From Streptomyces sp. AV19 (GTDB taxonomy: Bacteria > Actinomycetota > Actinomycetes > Streptomycetales > Streptomycetaceae): a stretch of DNA of 64,000 nt. The notes beneath the pieces are model-generated. The model made no database searches. It saw only the letters and a program-made list of their open reading frames with translations, and was not told the DNA's origin. This document shows positions 47,617 through 55,943 of the stretch, in pieces (within the stretch, counting starts at the first letter, position 1; each line of letters starts with the position of its first letter). The stretch lies in NCBI RefSeq assembly GCF_015999245.1, contig NZ_JAEAMR010000003.1, forward strand, positions 127,821 to 191,820, in the 5' to 3' direction. The translations under genes were made by a program, and so were the position numbers.

Positions 47617-47632
47617 ACTGGTGTAGACCACT
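47617..47632. promoter_or_regulatory. dre site (DasR operator) upstream of nagE1
   Basis: ACTGGTGTAGACCACT, one base different from the 16-base DasR consensus, 23 bases before the nagE1 start. A half-site (GTGGTCTA near 47725-47732) occurs before nagF. Confidence 0.88.
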
Positions 47633-47786
47633 TAGGGGTGCGGTTCGGTCCTCCGGAGCGCAGGGCCCGGTGGCCGCCATCATTCGTCAGATGGCGGGCA
47701 AACGCCCACGTAATTGCTCTGAACGTGGTCTACCGTGTGAAAGCCGGTCGGCGGGACCGCCGAGGGCCGAGACAACAGGAGTGCAC

Positions 47787-48020
47787 ATGGCCACCAAGGC
47801 TGAGAAGATCGTCGCCGGGCTCGGCGGGATCGGCAACATCGAGGAGATCGAGGGCTGCATCACCCGTCTCCGCACCGAGGTCGTGGACCCCGCGCTCGTC
47901 GACGAGGCCGCGCTCAAGGCCGCCGGCGCCCACGGCGTCGTGAAGATGGGCACCGCGATCCAGGTCGTCATCGGCACCGACGCCGACCCGATCGCCGCCG
48001 ACATCGAGGACATGATGTGA
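47787..48020 (+). CDS. nagF: PTS EIIB component for GlcNAc (NagF)
   Basis: 77 residues, one EIIB domain. The phosphoryl-accepting cysteine is Cys24 in [16 protein letters not shown]. It takes phosphate from EIIA (Crr) and hands it to sugar bound by NagE2. ATG 47787 follows CAGGAG. Divergent from nagE1; a terminator follows 18 bases after the stop. Confidence 0.95.
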   Translation: MATKAEKIVAGLGGIGNIEEIEGCITRLRTEVVDPALVDEAALKAAGAHGVVKMGTAIQVVIGTDADPIAADIEDMM

Positions 48021-48037
48021 GCCGCTGAGCTCCTGCG

Positions 48038-48073
48038 GAAGGGCCCCGGATCCGGAACGGAACGGGGCCCTTC
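48038..48073 (+). terminator. Terminator after nagF
   Basis: 10-bp stem GAAGGGCCCC (48038-48047) / GGGGCCCTTC (48064-48073), followed by GGCTTGCC. Confidence 0.85.
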
Positions 48074-48096
48074 GGCTTGCCTATAGGCTCATGAGC

Positions 48097-48828
<732 letters not shown>

Positions 48829-48909
48829 CTACCATTCGTGGGGGTACGGCAGCCAGCTCGTACCCCACGAAGCACAGGGCAACGAAGCCCATCGGAGGGG
48901 AACCGTCCC

Positions 48910-49308
48910 ATGGCCTCGCGCCGCCACCGCACCGCCGCCGCCGCGGCACTCGCCGCCGTCCTCGCCGTACCCGCCGTCTCCGGGTGTTCCCAGGCGGCGA
49001 AGGCGGTGGACTGCGCCTCCCTCGCCGAGGACCTCGGCGGTGACGTCGACGACCTCCGCGGCGCGATCCGCGACGACTCCAAGGACCCGCAGGCGGCCCA
49101 GGAGTTCATCGACAGGATCAACCGGGATCTGGGCAAGGTCACCAAGCAGACCGAGACCGAGGGCGACTCCGACGTCAAGGACGCGACCGTCGAACTGACC
49201 GTCGCCGTGGACGACATCCAGGACAGCATCGGCGACGGCGAGCGCCCCGACGTGAGCCACCTGACCAAGGCGGCGGACTCCCTGACCAAGGCCTGCGCGG
49301 CGGGCTGA
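48910..49308 (+). CDS. Small lipoprotein of unknown function
   Basis: 132 residues. Signal sequence with lipobox VSGC (Cys about residue 26), then a mostly helical, acidic domain (CASLAEDLGGDVDDLRGAIR, DVKDATVELTVAVDDIQDSI). ATG 48910 follows ATCGGAGGGGAACCGTCCC. Between rph and rdgB on the same strand. No family assigned. Confidence 0.75.
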   Translation: MASRRHRTAAAAALAAVLAVPAVSGCSQAAKAVDCASLAEDLGGDVDDLRGAIRDDSKDPQAAQEFIDRINRDLGKVTKQTETEGDSDVKDATVELTVAVDDIQDSIGDGERPDVSHLTKAADSLTKACAAG

Positions 49309-49358
49309 CCGATGCCTGCGCGGCGGGCGGCCGGGGCGCCCGTGAATAATCGGGCCCC

Positions 49359-49961
49359 ATGAACCGCCTGATCCTCGCCACCCGCAACGCCGGAAAGATC
49401 GTCGAGCTGCGCCGGATCCTCGCGGACGCCGCGCTCGACGTCGAACTCGTCGGCACGGACGCCTACCCCGAGATCCCGGACGTCAAGGAGACGGGCGTCA
49501 CCTTCGCCGAGAACGCCCTCCTCAAGGCGCACGCCCTCGCCCGCGCCACCGGCCTGCCGGCCGTGGCCGACGACTCCGGCCTGTGCGTGGACGTCCTGGG
49601 CGGCGCGCCCGGCATCTTCTCCGCCCGCTGGTCCGGCCGCCACGGCGACGACAGGGCCAACCTGGAGCTGCTCCTGGCCCAGCTCTCCGACATCGCGGAC
49701 GAGCACCGGACCGCCCACTTCTTCTGCGCCGCCGCCCTGGCCCTCCCCGACGGCACGGAGCGCGTCGTCGAGGGCCGCCTGCGCGGCACCCTCCGCCACG
49801 AGCCGTCGGGAACCGGCGGCTTCGGCTACGACCCGATCCTCCAGCCGCTCGGCGAGGTGCGCACCTGCGCGGAGCTGACGGCGGCGGAGAAGAACGCGAT
49901 CAGCCATCGGGGCGAGGCGTTCCGGGGGTTGGTGCCGGTGGTGCGGGAGTTGTTGGGCTGA
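49359..49961 (+). CDS. rdgB: XTP/dITP pyrophosphatase (RdgB/HAM1)
   Basis: 200 residues. Removes non-canonical purine triphosphates (XTP, dITP). Motifs: ILATRNAGKIVELRRIL at the start, ADDSGLCVDVLGGAPGIFSA, RWSGRHGDDRANLELLL, and GFGYDPILQP. Complete. ATG 49359. Confidence 0.95.
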   Translation: MNRLILATRNAGKIVELRRILADAALDVELVGTDAYPEIPDVKETGVTFAENALLKAHALARATGLPAVADDSGLCVDVLGGAPGIFSARWSGRHGDDRANLELLLAQLSDIADEHRTAHFFCAAALALPDGTERVVEGRLRGTLRHEPSGTGGFGYDPILQPLGEVRTCAELTAAEKNAISHRGEAFRGLVPVVRELLG

Positions 49962-49987
49962 GCCGCTTCGGCTTCTTCCGGACAGAG

Positions 49988-50027
49988 AAACGGCCTGCGC
50001 ATCGCACTTTCGATTCGCAGGCCGTTT
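49988..50027. terminator. Hairpin between rdgB and tRNA-Leu
   Basis: 12-bp perfect stem AAACGGCCTGCG (49988-49999) / CGCAGGCCGTTT (50016-50027). It can end transcription from rdgB (left) and from tRNA-Leu (right, where TTT follows). Confidence 0.85.
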
Positions 50028-50030
50028 GTG

Positions 50031-50114
50031 TGCGGCGGAAGGGATTCGAACCCTCAAGCCGTTTCACCGGCCACAGATCCTAAGTCTGCTGCGTCGCCAC
50101 TGCGCCACCGCCGC
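50031..50114 (-). tRNA. tRNA-Leu (UAG)
   Basis: 84-base class II tRNA: acceptor GCGGCGG/CCGCCGC, anticodon loop CTTAGGA (UAG), long variable arm (GGCCGGTGAAACGGCTT), T loop TTCGAAT, discriminator A. CCA not encoded. Confidence 0.93.
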
Positions 50115-50115
50115 T

Positions 50116-50146
50116 AGCCGCCAGCCATGATACTGGGCTGGCGGCT
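50116..50146 (-). terminator. Terminator of the HNH gene pair
   Basis: 11-bp perfect stem AGCCGCCAGCC (50116-50126) / GGCTGGCGGCT (50136-50146), between the HNH gene end (50167) and the tRNA-Leu 5' end. Confidence 0.8.
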
Positions 50147-50166
50147 GGAAGGGGCAACGGGACGGG

Positions 50167-51168
50167 TCACACCTCGATCGACCGCTTCCGTCGGCGATTC
50201 CGGCACCAGGTGTCCGTCAAGGCGTGGCAGTTGGGGCAGAGGTAGCGGAGGTTCTCCGAACGGTTGTCGAGCCAGTCGCCGTTGACGTGGTCGATCTGCA
50301 AGGTGATCCGCTTGCCGAGCCATGTGCCCTCGTTGCCGCACGAAGCGCACTGGTAGGGGCGGCCGACCTCGCCGAGTGCCCGATGGAGCCGTTCGCGGTT
50401 CACGCGCGGTGAGCCTTGCGGGGAGATGCGGAGCACCTGCTCGGCGATGCGCCTCGGTTCGGCGGTGCGGACGGGACCCCAGGTTTTCCGCTTGAAGTGG
50501 GATGTATCCAGGTCGAGTTGCAAGCACCGCCGACGCACGCGCCTATGGTTCGTATCGTTCACCGGCAGTCCAAGCGTGCGCATCACGTCGGCGAAGCTGG
50601 TCGCCTTGGCCGCAGCGTCCCGCAGGCGATCCTCGGGCAGGGCGAGGCGTGCGTTACGGAAGTGGCTGGTGTCGGTACCCGACTCCCTGAGCATGCGGGC
50701 GAGAACCGCACGGGAACGGCCGTTGTCCGGGACTCCGAGGTGGCGCGCCGCATCCCTGATGCTGGTTGCCGAGGCGGCAGCGGCCTTCAGCTCTTGAAGC
50801 ATGATCGGCAAATCGAACTGAGGACGGCTCAGTCCGGGGAAGTGGCTCACGTCGATGCCTGCGGCGTCGATTCTGCGCCGGATGTGCGAGAGTGCTCCTG
50901 TCGTCGGCCTTGCCCTCAGCTTCTGCGCCACCTCGCACAGGGTTGTGGACGTGGCTACGGCGGCGGCCATGCCCTCATCGGTGTACCTGTGCCAAGGGCT
51001 CCGACGCTTGAAGTGGCTGGTGTCGATGCCGTGGGCGGCGGCCTTTTCCTGGAGCACTCGGCGTCTGCCGCCGCTCGCCTTCATGCCCAGCCTGCGCATG
51101 AGATCTGCCCAACTGGTTGAGGCCGCAGCGGCGGAAGCCAGAGTATTGCGGTCGTAGGGGTCAGCCAT
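50167..51168 (-). CDS. HNH endonuclease with four DTSHF-type DNA-binding repeats
   Basis: 333 residues. Four repeats of 55-60 residues, each a small helix bundle (AAAxSxxxADLMRRLG pattern) ending in a DTSHF-like motif at residues 51-53, 108-110, 168-170 and 223-225 (GIDTSHF, GIDVSHF, GTDTSHF, LDTSHF). The C-terminus is a zinc-ribbon HNH nuclease: CxxC at 274/277, QIDHVNGDW (His294), SENLRYLCPNCH (C311, C314, H315). The repeat is common, usually once or twice, in HNH proteins of phages and mobile elements. ATG 51168 overlaps the end of the preceding repeat gene. Likely a DNA-targeting nuclease of mobile origin. Confidence 0.85.
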   Translation of the reverse strand: MADPYDRNTLASAAAASTSWADLMRRLGMKASGGRRRVLQEKAAAHGIDTSHFKRRSPWHRYTDEGMAAAVATSTTLCEVAQKLRARPTTGALSHIRRRIDAAGIDVSHFPGLSRPQFDLPIMLQELKAAAASATSIRDAARHLGVPDNGRSRAVLARMLRESGTDTSHFRNARLALPEDRLRDAAAKATSFADVMRTLGLPVNDTNHRRVRRRCLQLDLDTSHFKRKTWGPVRTAEPRRIAEQVLRISPQGSPRVNRERLHRALGEVGRPYQCASCGNEGTWLGKRITLQIDHVNGDWLDNRSENLRYLCPNCHALTDTWCRNRRRKRSIEV

Positions 51169-51583
51169 GCGCTCGGTCCTCTGCCCGAGTCGCGTAGCTC
51201 CCAGGCCCTGATGGCGCACCTAGCATAAGCCGGACCTGCGGTCGCTGTTCCCTCCCGACGAAATGGGAGGTGTCGATGCCGAGCGCGGCGCCCCTCCGCC
51301 CGATGTGGGCCTGGTTGCCGCCGACGGGATTGATGCCGAGGCGGCGGACGACCTCCTTCATGCTTGTGGACAGGGCGACGGCCGCACGCAGCGCCTCCTC
51401 CGTGTGCCGCACCCGCGCAGTTGTGAAGTGCGCGGTGTCGATGCCGGGTGCCGTCATGCGGTCACGGACGTACCGTCTGCTCCCCGCTGTCGGCTCGGTG
51501 CCGCAGTGGCGGACCACCTCGTCGTACGACGAGCAGGTCCGCGCGGCCTCGACGAGCGCCTGACAGGTGTACTTGACCGGCAC
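51161..51583 (-). CDS. Two-repeat DTSHF protein without nuclease domain
   Basis: 140 residues: two copies of the same repeat, ending APGIDTAHF and ALGIDTSHF, and a basic tail (REQRPQVRLMLGAPSGPGSY). GTG 51583 follows GGGAGGGAAATC. Its end overlaps the start of the HNH gene by 8 bases, so both are co-translated. It looks like the DNA-binding half of the same system without the nuclease: either the N-terminal part of a once longer gene or a separate subunit. Confidence 0.75.
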   Translation of the reverse strand: MPVKYTCQALVEAARTCSSYDEVVRHCGTEPTAGSRRYVRDRMTAPGIDTAHFTTARVRHTEEALRAAVALSTSMKEVVRRLGINPVGGNQAHIGRRGAALGIDTSHFVGREQRPQVRLMLGAPSGPGSYATRAEDRAHG

Positions 51584-51870
51584 GATTTCCCTCCCGTGCC
51601 GCGCGTCGGCGGAACCCGGGCACGGCCGTGACGGCCGTACCCCGTTCCCGCCCGTGTCGCGGCGGTCCGTTGCTGGGTACGGCCGCCCTCCTGGCGGCCT
51701 CGCGTGGAGCAACGGGCGTACTCGTGAACGAGTTACGGCCCTCGCGTGTGCGACGCGTCACACATGAACCCCGATCGCCAACCGCGTGTCCCCTTGAGGG
51801 AACGCGCCCGCTGATTTCCCCGTCCCTCACAGCGGAGGACAACGCGCAGCGAACCGAGGAAGAGAGCCCG

Positions 51871-52398
51871 ATGACCGACCGTGCCGTAACCCGTCGTCGG
51901 CGGGCCAGCGTGCGCACCCTTCTGGTGATATTCGGAGGGGTGACCGTGCTGCTGCTCGGCGGACTGTGGGTGGGACGCGGGGTGGACCGGGCGAGCGCGG
52001 TGTCCGACGCCCCGAAGACGGAGAAGGCACAGAAGGAGCGGGCCGACCGGTCGGCGGCCGTGGAGGTCGGCGGGACCGGTGAGCTGCCGGGCGTGCGGGA
52101 CTGCGGGTACGGCGAGCCGCTGCGGGAGCCGAAGATCATCACGCTGACCTGTGCCACCGGCGCCACGGTGGCCAGTGACATCGAATGGGACGAGTACTCC
52201 ACGGACCGTGCCGAGGGGTACGGCGTCGTGCAGGTGTCGAGCGGGGCCAACGGCTCGGCGCGCACCTCGTTCCCCGCCCGGCTGACGCTCTCCGCGCCGC
52301 GGACGGTGGACGGGATGACGGCGTTCACCTCCCTGGAGGTGGCGTACACCGGCCTGACCCCGGCCGGGAAGACGACGGAGACGTACTCGATCGCGTGA
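51871..52398 (+). CDS. Membrane-anchored extracytoplasmic protein partnered with a sensor kinase
   Basis: 175 residues. Arg-rich start, one membrane span (about 15-36, TLLVIFGGVTVLLLGGLWVG), then an outside domain with two Cys (RDCGYGEPL, TLTCATGATV). TGA overlaps the kinase ATG (TGATG), so it is co-expressed. Unknown family; it may modulate the kinase or be its ligand-binding partner. Confidence 0.7.
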   Translation: MTDRAVTRRRRASVRTLLVIFGGVTVLLLGGLWVGRGVDRASAVSDAPKTEKAQKERADRSAAVEVGGTGELPGVRDCGYGEPLREPKIITLTCATGATVASDIEWDEYSTDRAEGYGVVQVSSGANGSARTSFPARLTLSAPRTVDGMTAFTSLEVAYTGLTPAGKTTETYSIA

Positions 52399-53699
52399 TG
52401 GGCATGGGTATCCGCGGCCGGATCGCGCTCGCGATCTCCTCCGTCACCGCGCTGGCCGTCGTGGTGCTGGGGCTGGCCGTCCACCACATCTCCGGCCTGG
52501 AGCGGGAACAGCAGGCCCGGGCGCAGCAGGACAGCCAGCTGAGCTCGGCGCTGCAGCTCTACCAGCGGGAGGGGCAGCTGTCGCTGGGCGCGCAGCTGGA
52601 CGACGCGAAGCTGCCGGCACCGCTGGCGAAGGCGGTGGCCCAGGGGCGTTCGGGGACGTACATCAGCGGCGGGAGCGATCCCCGGGTGTGGGCGGCGACG
52701 GGGGTCGGCGCCGGCAAGGTGCTGTCGATCCAGGCGTCCTACCCCAAGCGCGACCCGCTGCAACGGGCTCTGGACTGGGCCCTGTTGGTGGCGGGCTCGG
52801 GGACCGTGGTGCTGATGGCGGTCGTGGGGTGGTTCGTGGCGCAGGGCCTGTCGCGGCGGCTGCGGCACAGCGCCGCCGAGGCGCGGCGGATCGCCGCGGG
52901 GGAGAAGCCCGCGCCGGGCGGTTCCGGGCCGGGACCGGCCGGCCGTGACGAGGTGGCGGAGCTGGAGCGCTCGGTGCGGGCGATGGCCACCGCGCTGGCG
53001 GCCCGGGTGGAGGCGGAACGCGAGTTCACCGCGGACGTGGCGCACGAGCTGCGGACGCCGGTGGCCGGCCTGGTGGCGTCGGCGGAGCTGCTGCCGCACC
53101 CGCGGGCGGTGGAGATGGTGCAGGAGCGGGCGCAGACGCTGCGGGCGCTGGTGGAGGACCTGCTGGAGGTGTCCCGGCTGGACGCCGGGGTGGAGAGCGC
53201 GCAGCTGGACGCGGTGGAGCTGCCGTCGCTGGTGCGCGGGATCGTCAAGCGGGCGCGCGGCCAGCGCGGGGTGCACGACGTGGCCGTGGAGGTCGTCGGC
53301 GAGGGCCGGATCGTCGCGACGGACGCCCGCCGGGTGGAGCGGATCCTGGTGAACGTCCTGGCCAACGCGGCCAAGCACGGGAAGCCGCCGATCGAGGTGC
53401 GGGTGGAGGGCACCCGGATCGTGGTCCGGGACCACGGTTCGGGCTATCCGCCGGAGCTGGTGAGCCAGGGCCCGCGGCGGTTCCGCACGGCTGCGCCGGA
53501 GCGCGGCACGGGGCACGGGCTGGGGCTGACGATCGCGGTGGGCCAGGCGGCGGTGCTGGGCGCGCGGCTGGAGTTCGGCTCGGCGGCGGGCGGGGGCGCG
53601 CAGGCCGTCCTCGACCTGCCGGAGACCGAGGACGGGCCGGGGGCCGAGGAGGCCGAGGACGGACCGGGGCCGCGCGTCGTCGGAGCCCCGGGTGCTTAG
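52398..53699 (+). CDS. Two-component sensor histidine kinase (no adjacent response regulator)
   Basis: 433 residues. First span about 10-30, external loop, second span about 126-149, HAMP (QGLSRRLRHSAAEARRIAAG), HisKA with His216 (DVAHELRTPVAG), HATPase N box NVLANAAKHG, G1 DHGSGYPPE, G2 GTGHGLGLTI. The tail is Glu/Gly/Pro-rich. Convergent with bcp: TAG 53697-53699 overlaps the bcp stop. No receiver-domain gene lies on either side, so its partner must be elsewhere. Confidence 0.9.
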   Translation: MGMGIRGRIALAISSVTALAVVVLGLAVHHISGLEREQQARAQQDSQLSSALQLYQREGQLSLGAQLDDAKLPAPLAKAVAQGRSGTYISGGSDPRVWAATGVGAGKVLSIQASYPKRDPLQRALDWALLVAGSGTVVLMAVVGWFVAQGLSRRLRHSAAEARRIAAGEKPAPGGSGPGPAGRDEVAELERSVRAMATALAARVEAEREFTADVAHELRTPVAGLVASAELLPHPRAVEMVQERAQTLRALVEDLLEVSRLDAGVESAQLDAVELPSLVRGIVKRARGQRGVHDVAVEVVGEGRIVATDARRVERILVNVLANAAKHGKPPIEVRVEGTRIVVRDHGSGYPPELVSQGPRRFRTAAPERGTGHGLGLTIAVGQAAVLGARLEFGSAAGGGAQAVLDLPETEDGPGAEEAEDGPGPRVVGAPGA

Positions 53700-54163
53700 A
53701 GCCCCAGGTCCTTGATGATCTTCGCGACGTGGCCGGTGGCCTTGACGTTGTAGAGGGCGCGCTCGACCTTGCCCTCCTCGTCGACGATCACCGTGGAGCG
53801 GATGACGCCGGTGACGGTCTTGCCGTAGAGCTTCTTCTCTCCGAAGGCGCCGTACGCCTCCAGGACCTTCTTCTCGGGGTCGCCGACGAGGGTGACCTCG
53901 AGCTCCTCCTTCTCGCGGAACTTCGCGAGCTTCTCGGGCTTGTCCGGGGAGACGCCGATCACGTCGTAGCCGTGCCCGGCGAGGAAGTCGAGGTTGTCGG
54001 TGAAGTCGCAGGCCTGCTTGGTGCAGCCGGGGGTCAGCGCGGCCGGGTAGAAGTAGACGATGACCTTGCGGCCCTTGCGGTCGGCGAGGGAGACCGGCCG
54101 GCCGTCGGCGTCGGGGAGGGTGAAGTCGGGGGCGGTGTCGCCGGGCGACAGACGCGTGCTCAT
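53696..54163 (-). CDS. bcp: Thioredoxin-dependent thiol peroxidase (peroxiredoxin Q/BCP)
   Basis: 155 residues. Reduces organic hydroperoxides. Peroxidatic Cys47 and likely resolving Cys52 in AALTPGCTKQACDF. ATG 54163 gives the family start MSTRLSPGDTAPDF. Its TAA (53696-53698) overlaps the kinase TAG on the opposite strand. Confidence 0.95.
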   Translation of the reverse strand: MSTRLSPGDTAPDFTLPDADGRPVSLADRKGRKVIVYFYPAALTPGCTKQACDFTDNLDFLAGHGYDVIGVSPDKPEKLAKFREKEELEVTLVGDPEKKVLEAYGAFGEKKLYGKTVTGVIRSTVIVDEEGKVERALYNVKATGHVAKIIKDLGL

Positions 54164-54458
54164 GGCTCTCCTCAGGGGTGGTCGCTGGTGCGCGTGGTGC
54201 GGGGCCCGAGCCCAGGTGTGTTCTGTGGGGCGGTGCGGATCCTGCGACGCCGGCACGGCACCTCCCAGCGGTAGCCGGGGGAGCACCGCAAGGCGGGGTA
54301 TCACCCGCGTACCGGGCGCCGCAGGACCCGTACCGCGCCGTCGGACACACCCTAGCCAGCGCGCCGGGCGGGGGTGCCGTGGGGCGTCGTGCCGGAGGAG
54401 CTGACAGACTGTTGTCATCACTCGTAAATCACTCTGATGAGACGACGGAGGCAGCGCG

Positions 54459-54779
54459 GTGCCGGAAGCCAGGACCCCTGCGCAGATCGAGGCGGACATC
54501 GCCCGCAGGCGCAGCGAGCTCGCCACGACGCTGGACGAGATCGGGGTGCGGATGCATCCGAGCACGATCATCGGTGACGCGAAGGCGAAGGTGGCCTCGA
54601 AGGTGGATCACACCGCGGGCCGGGCCTGTGCGTTCGCGAACCGGGTCATCGCCGATGTGCGGTCGCAGTTCATGACGGACGAGGGCGTGCCCCGGCTGGA
54701 GCGGATCGTCCCGGCGGCGATGCTGGCCGTGGGCGTGGTGGGGCTGCTGACGGTCTCGTCCAAGCGTCACAAGGCGTAA
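54459..54779 (+). CDS. DUF3618 membrane-associated protein
   Basis: 106 residues. DUF3618 core (TPAQIEADIARRRSELATTL) and one C-terminal membrane span (AAMLAVGVVGLLTVSS). GTG 54459. DUF3618 proteins occur near cell-envelope genes of actinobacteria; unknown function. Confidence 0.88.
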   Translation: MPEARTPAQIEADIARRRSELATTLDEIGVRMHPSTIIGDAKAKVASKVDHTAGRACAFANRVIADVRSQFMTDEGVPRLERIVPAAMLAVGVVGLLTVSSKRHKA

Positions 54780-54837
54780 CGGGCCGGCGCCGGTACCTGC
54801 GGCGCCGCGGACCCGCCCGGCCGGGTAACGTCGTGGC

Positions 54838-55179
54838 GTGAGTACGAACACGACCCACGACAAGCTGCCCATCCGGATGCTCCACGACCGGGTGCTGGTG
54901 CGGACCGACATTCCCGAGGGCGAGCGCCGGTCCACCGGCGGCATCGTCATCCCGGCGACGGCGGCGGTGGGCCGCCGGCTGGCCTGGGCCGAGGTCGTCG
55001 CGGTCGGGCAGAGCGTGCGCACGGTCGAGCCCGGCGACCGGGTCCTCTACGACCCGGAGGACCGCGCCGAGGTGGAGGTCCGGGGCGTGGCGTACGTGCT
55101 GATGCGCGAGCGGGACCTGCACGCGGTGGCCGCGGAGCGGCTGGAGGGCTCGGAGGACTCGACGGGCCTCTACCTGTAG
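54838..55179 (+). CDS. GroES-like chaperonin-10 family protein
   Basis: 113 residues. Cpn10 fold: PIRMLHDRVLVRTDIPEGER, TGGIVIPATAAVGR, WAEVVAVGQ, VEPGDRVLYDP, VLMRERDLHAVA. Not the main groES, which sits beside groEL. GTG 54838. The mobile-loop GGIVIPATA is present, so it may still dock on GroEL, but this is not shown. Confidence 0.8.
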   Translation: MSTNTTHDKLPIRMLHDRVLVRTDIPEGERRSTGGIVIPATAAVGRRLAWAEVVAVGQSVRTVEPGDRVLYDPEDRAEVEVRGVAYVLMRERDLHAVAAERLEGSEDSTGLYL

Positions 55180-55230
55180 CGGGACCTGCAGGGACCCTGC
55201 AGGGACCTGTAGCGGGTAGCCTGGTCGTAT

Positions 55231-55272
55231 CCCGACGAGACGCGCCGTACCGGGTCAGGACAAGACGACGCA
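55231..55272 (+). ncRNA. Guanidine-III riboswitch (ykkC-III class)
   Basis: CCCGACGAGACGCGCCGTAC then CGGGTCAGGACAAGACGACG and C. This closely follows the known guanidine-III aptamer (CCGGACGAGGUGCGCCGUAC, then CCGGUCAGGACAAGACGGCGC): the invariant GTAC..GGTCAGGACAAGACG core is kept and the CCCG/CGGG stem is intact; one pair of the GCGCCGT stem is mismatched. It lies 38 bases before the sugE-type start, the standard place for control of guanidine exporters. Confidence 0.87.
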
Positions 55273-55309
55273 CCCCTGAAGCGAATCACTTCCGGAGGTG
55301 CCGTCCGTC

Positions 55310-55630
55310 ATGGCATGGGTTCTGTTGATCGTCGCCGGCCTGCTCGAGGTCGGCTGGTCGATCGGGATGAAATACACCGAGGGCTTCACGCGGCTGTGGC
55401 CGAGCGTGTTCACGGTCGCGGGCATCGTGGCCAGCATGATCCTGCTGTCGCAGGCGGCCCGTTCGCTGCCGATCGGCACGGCGTACGGCGTGTGGGTCGG
55501 TATCGGGGCGGCGGGAGCGGCCGTGCTCGGCATGTGCGTACTGGGCGAGCCGGCGACGGCGGCGCGGATCTTCTTCGTGGTGCTGTTGTTGGTGGCGGTG
55601 GTGGGTTTGAAGGCGACGTCGGGTCATTGA
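55310..55630 (+). CDS. sugE: SMR-family guanidinium exporter (Gdx/SugE)
   Basis: 106 residues, four membrane spans. The essential Glu13 is in GLLEVGWSIGMKYTEGF, and the Gdx signature LGEPATAARIFF is present. Exports guanidinium in exchange for protons. CGGAGGTGCC before ATG 55310. A guanidine-III riboswitch sits upstream, which supports the Gdx assignment over a drug pump. Confidence 0.93.
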   Translation: MAWVLLIVAGLLEVGWSIGMKYTEGFTRLWPSVFTVAGIVASMILLSQAARSLPIGTAYGVWVGIGAAGAAVLGMCVLGEPATAARIFFVVLLLVAVVGLKATSGH

Positions 55631-55943
55631 GGGGTTTGCCCCGGTCCCGCCCTTTCACCGTTTCTTCCGGGCTCCGCCCGGGCCTGGCACGGCGCTTCGC
55701 GGGGTCCGGGGCGGAGCCCCGAAGCGGGGCGCGGGGGCGCAGCCCCGCAAAGGGGGCCAGAGGCGAAGCCCCGGCAGGGGTGCAGGGGGCGGAGCCTCCG
55801 CCCGCCCGGGCCGAGCGCGGGCCCCCAGGGTGCAGGGGCGCAGCCCCGCTCACCGCGCGAAGCGCCGTGCCAGGCCCGGGCGGAGCCCGGAAGAAACGGT
55901 GAAAGGGCGGGGCGGGGCAGAATCCCCCACCCCACCCCCGCCC
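55631..55943. repeat. Intergenic repeat region between sugE and the PBP gene
   Basis: The element GGAAGAAACGGTGAAAGGGC appears at 55889-55912 and in reverse at 55646-55668, again as an inverted pair around GC-rich sequence with GCGGAGCCCCGAAGC-like blocks. Both flanking genes end here (convergent). No gene. Confidence 0.85.

Noticed and set aside
47724..47739. Full dre site upstream of nagF
   Set aside because: Only the left half (TGGTCTA) matches; the right half is CCGTGTG.
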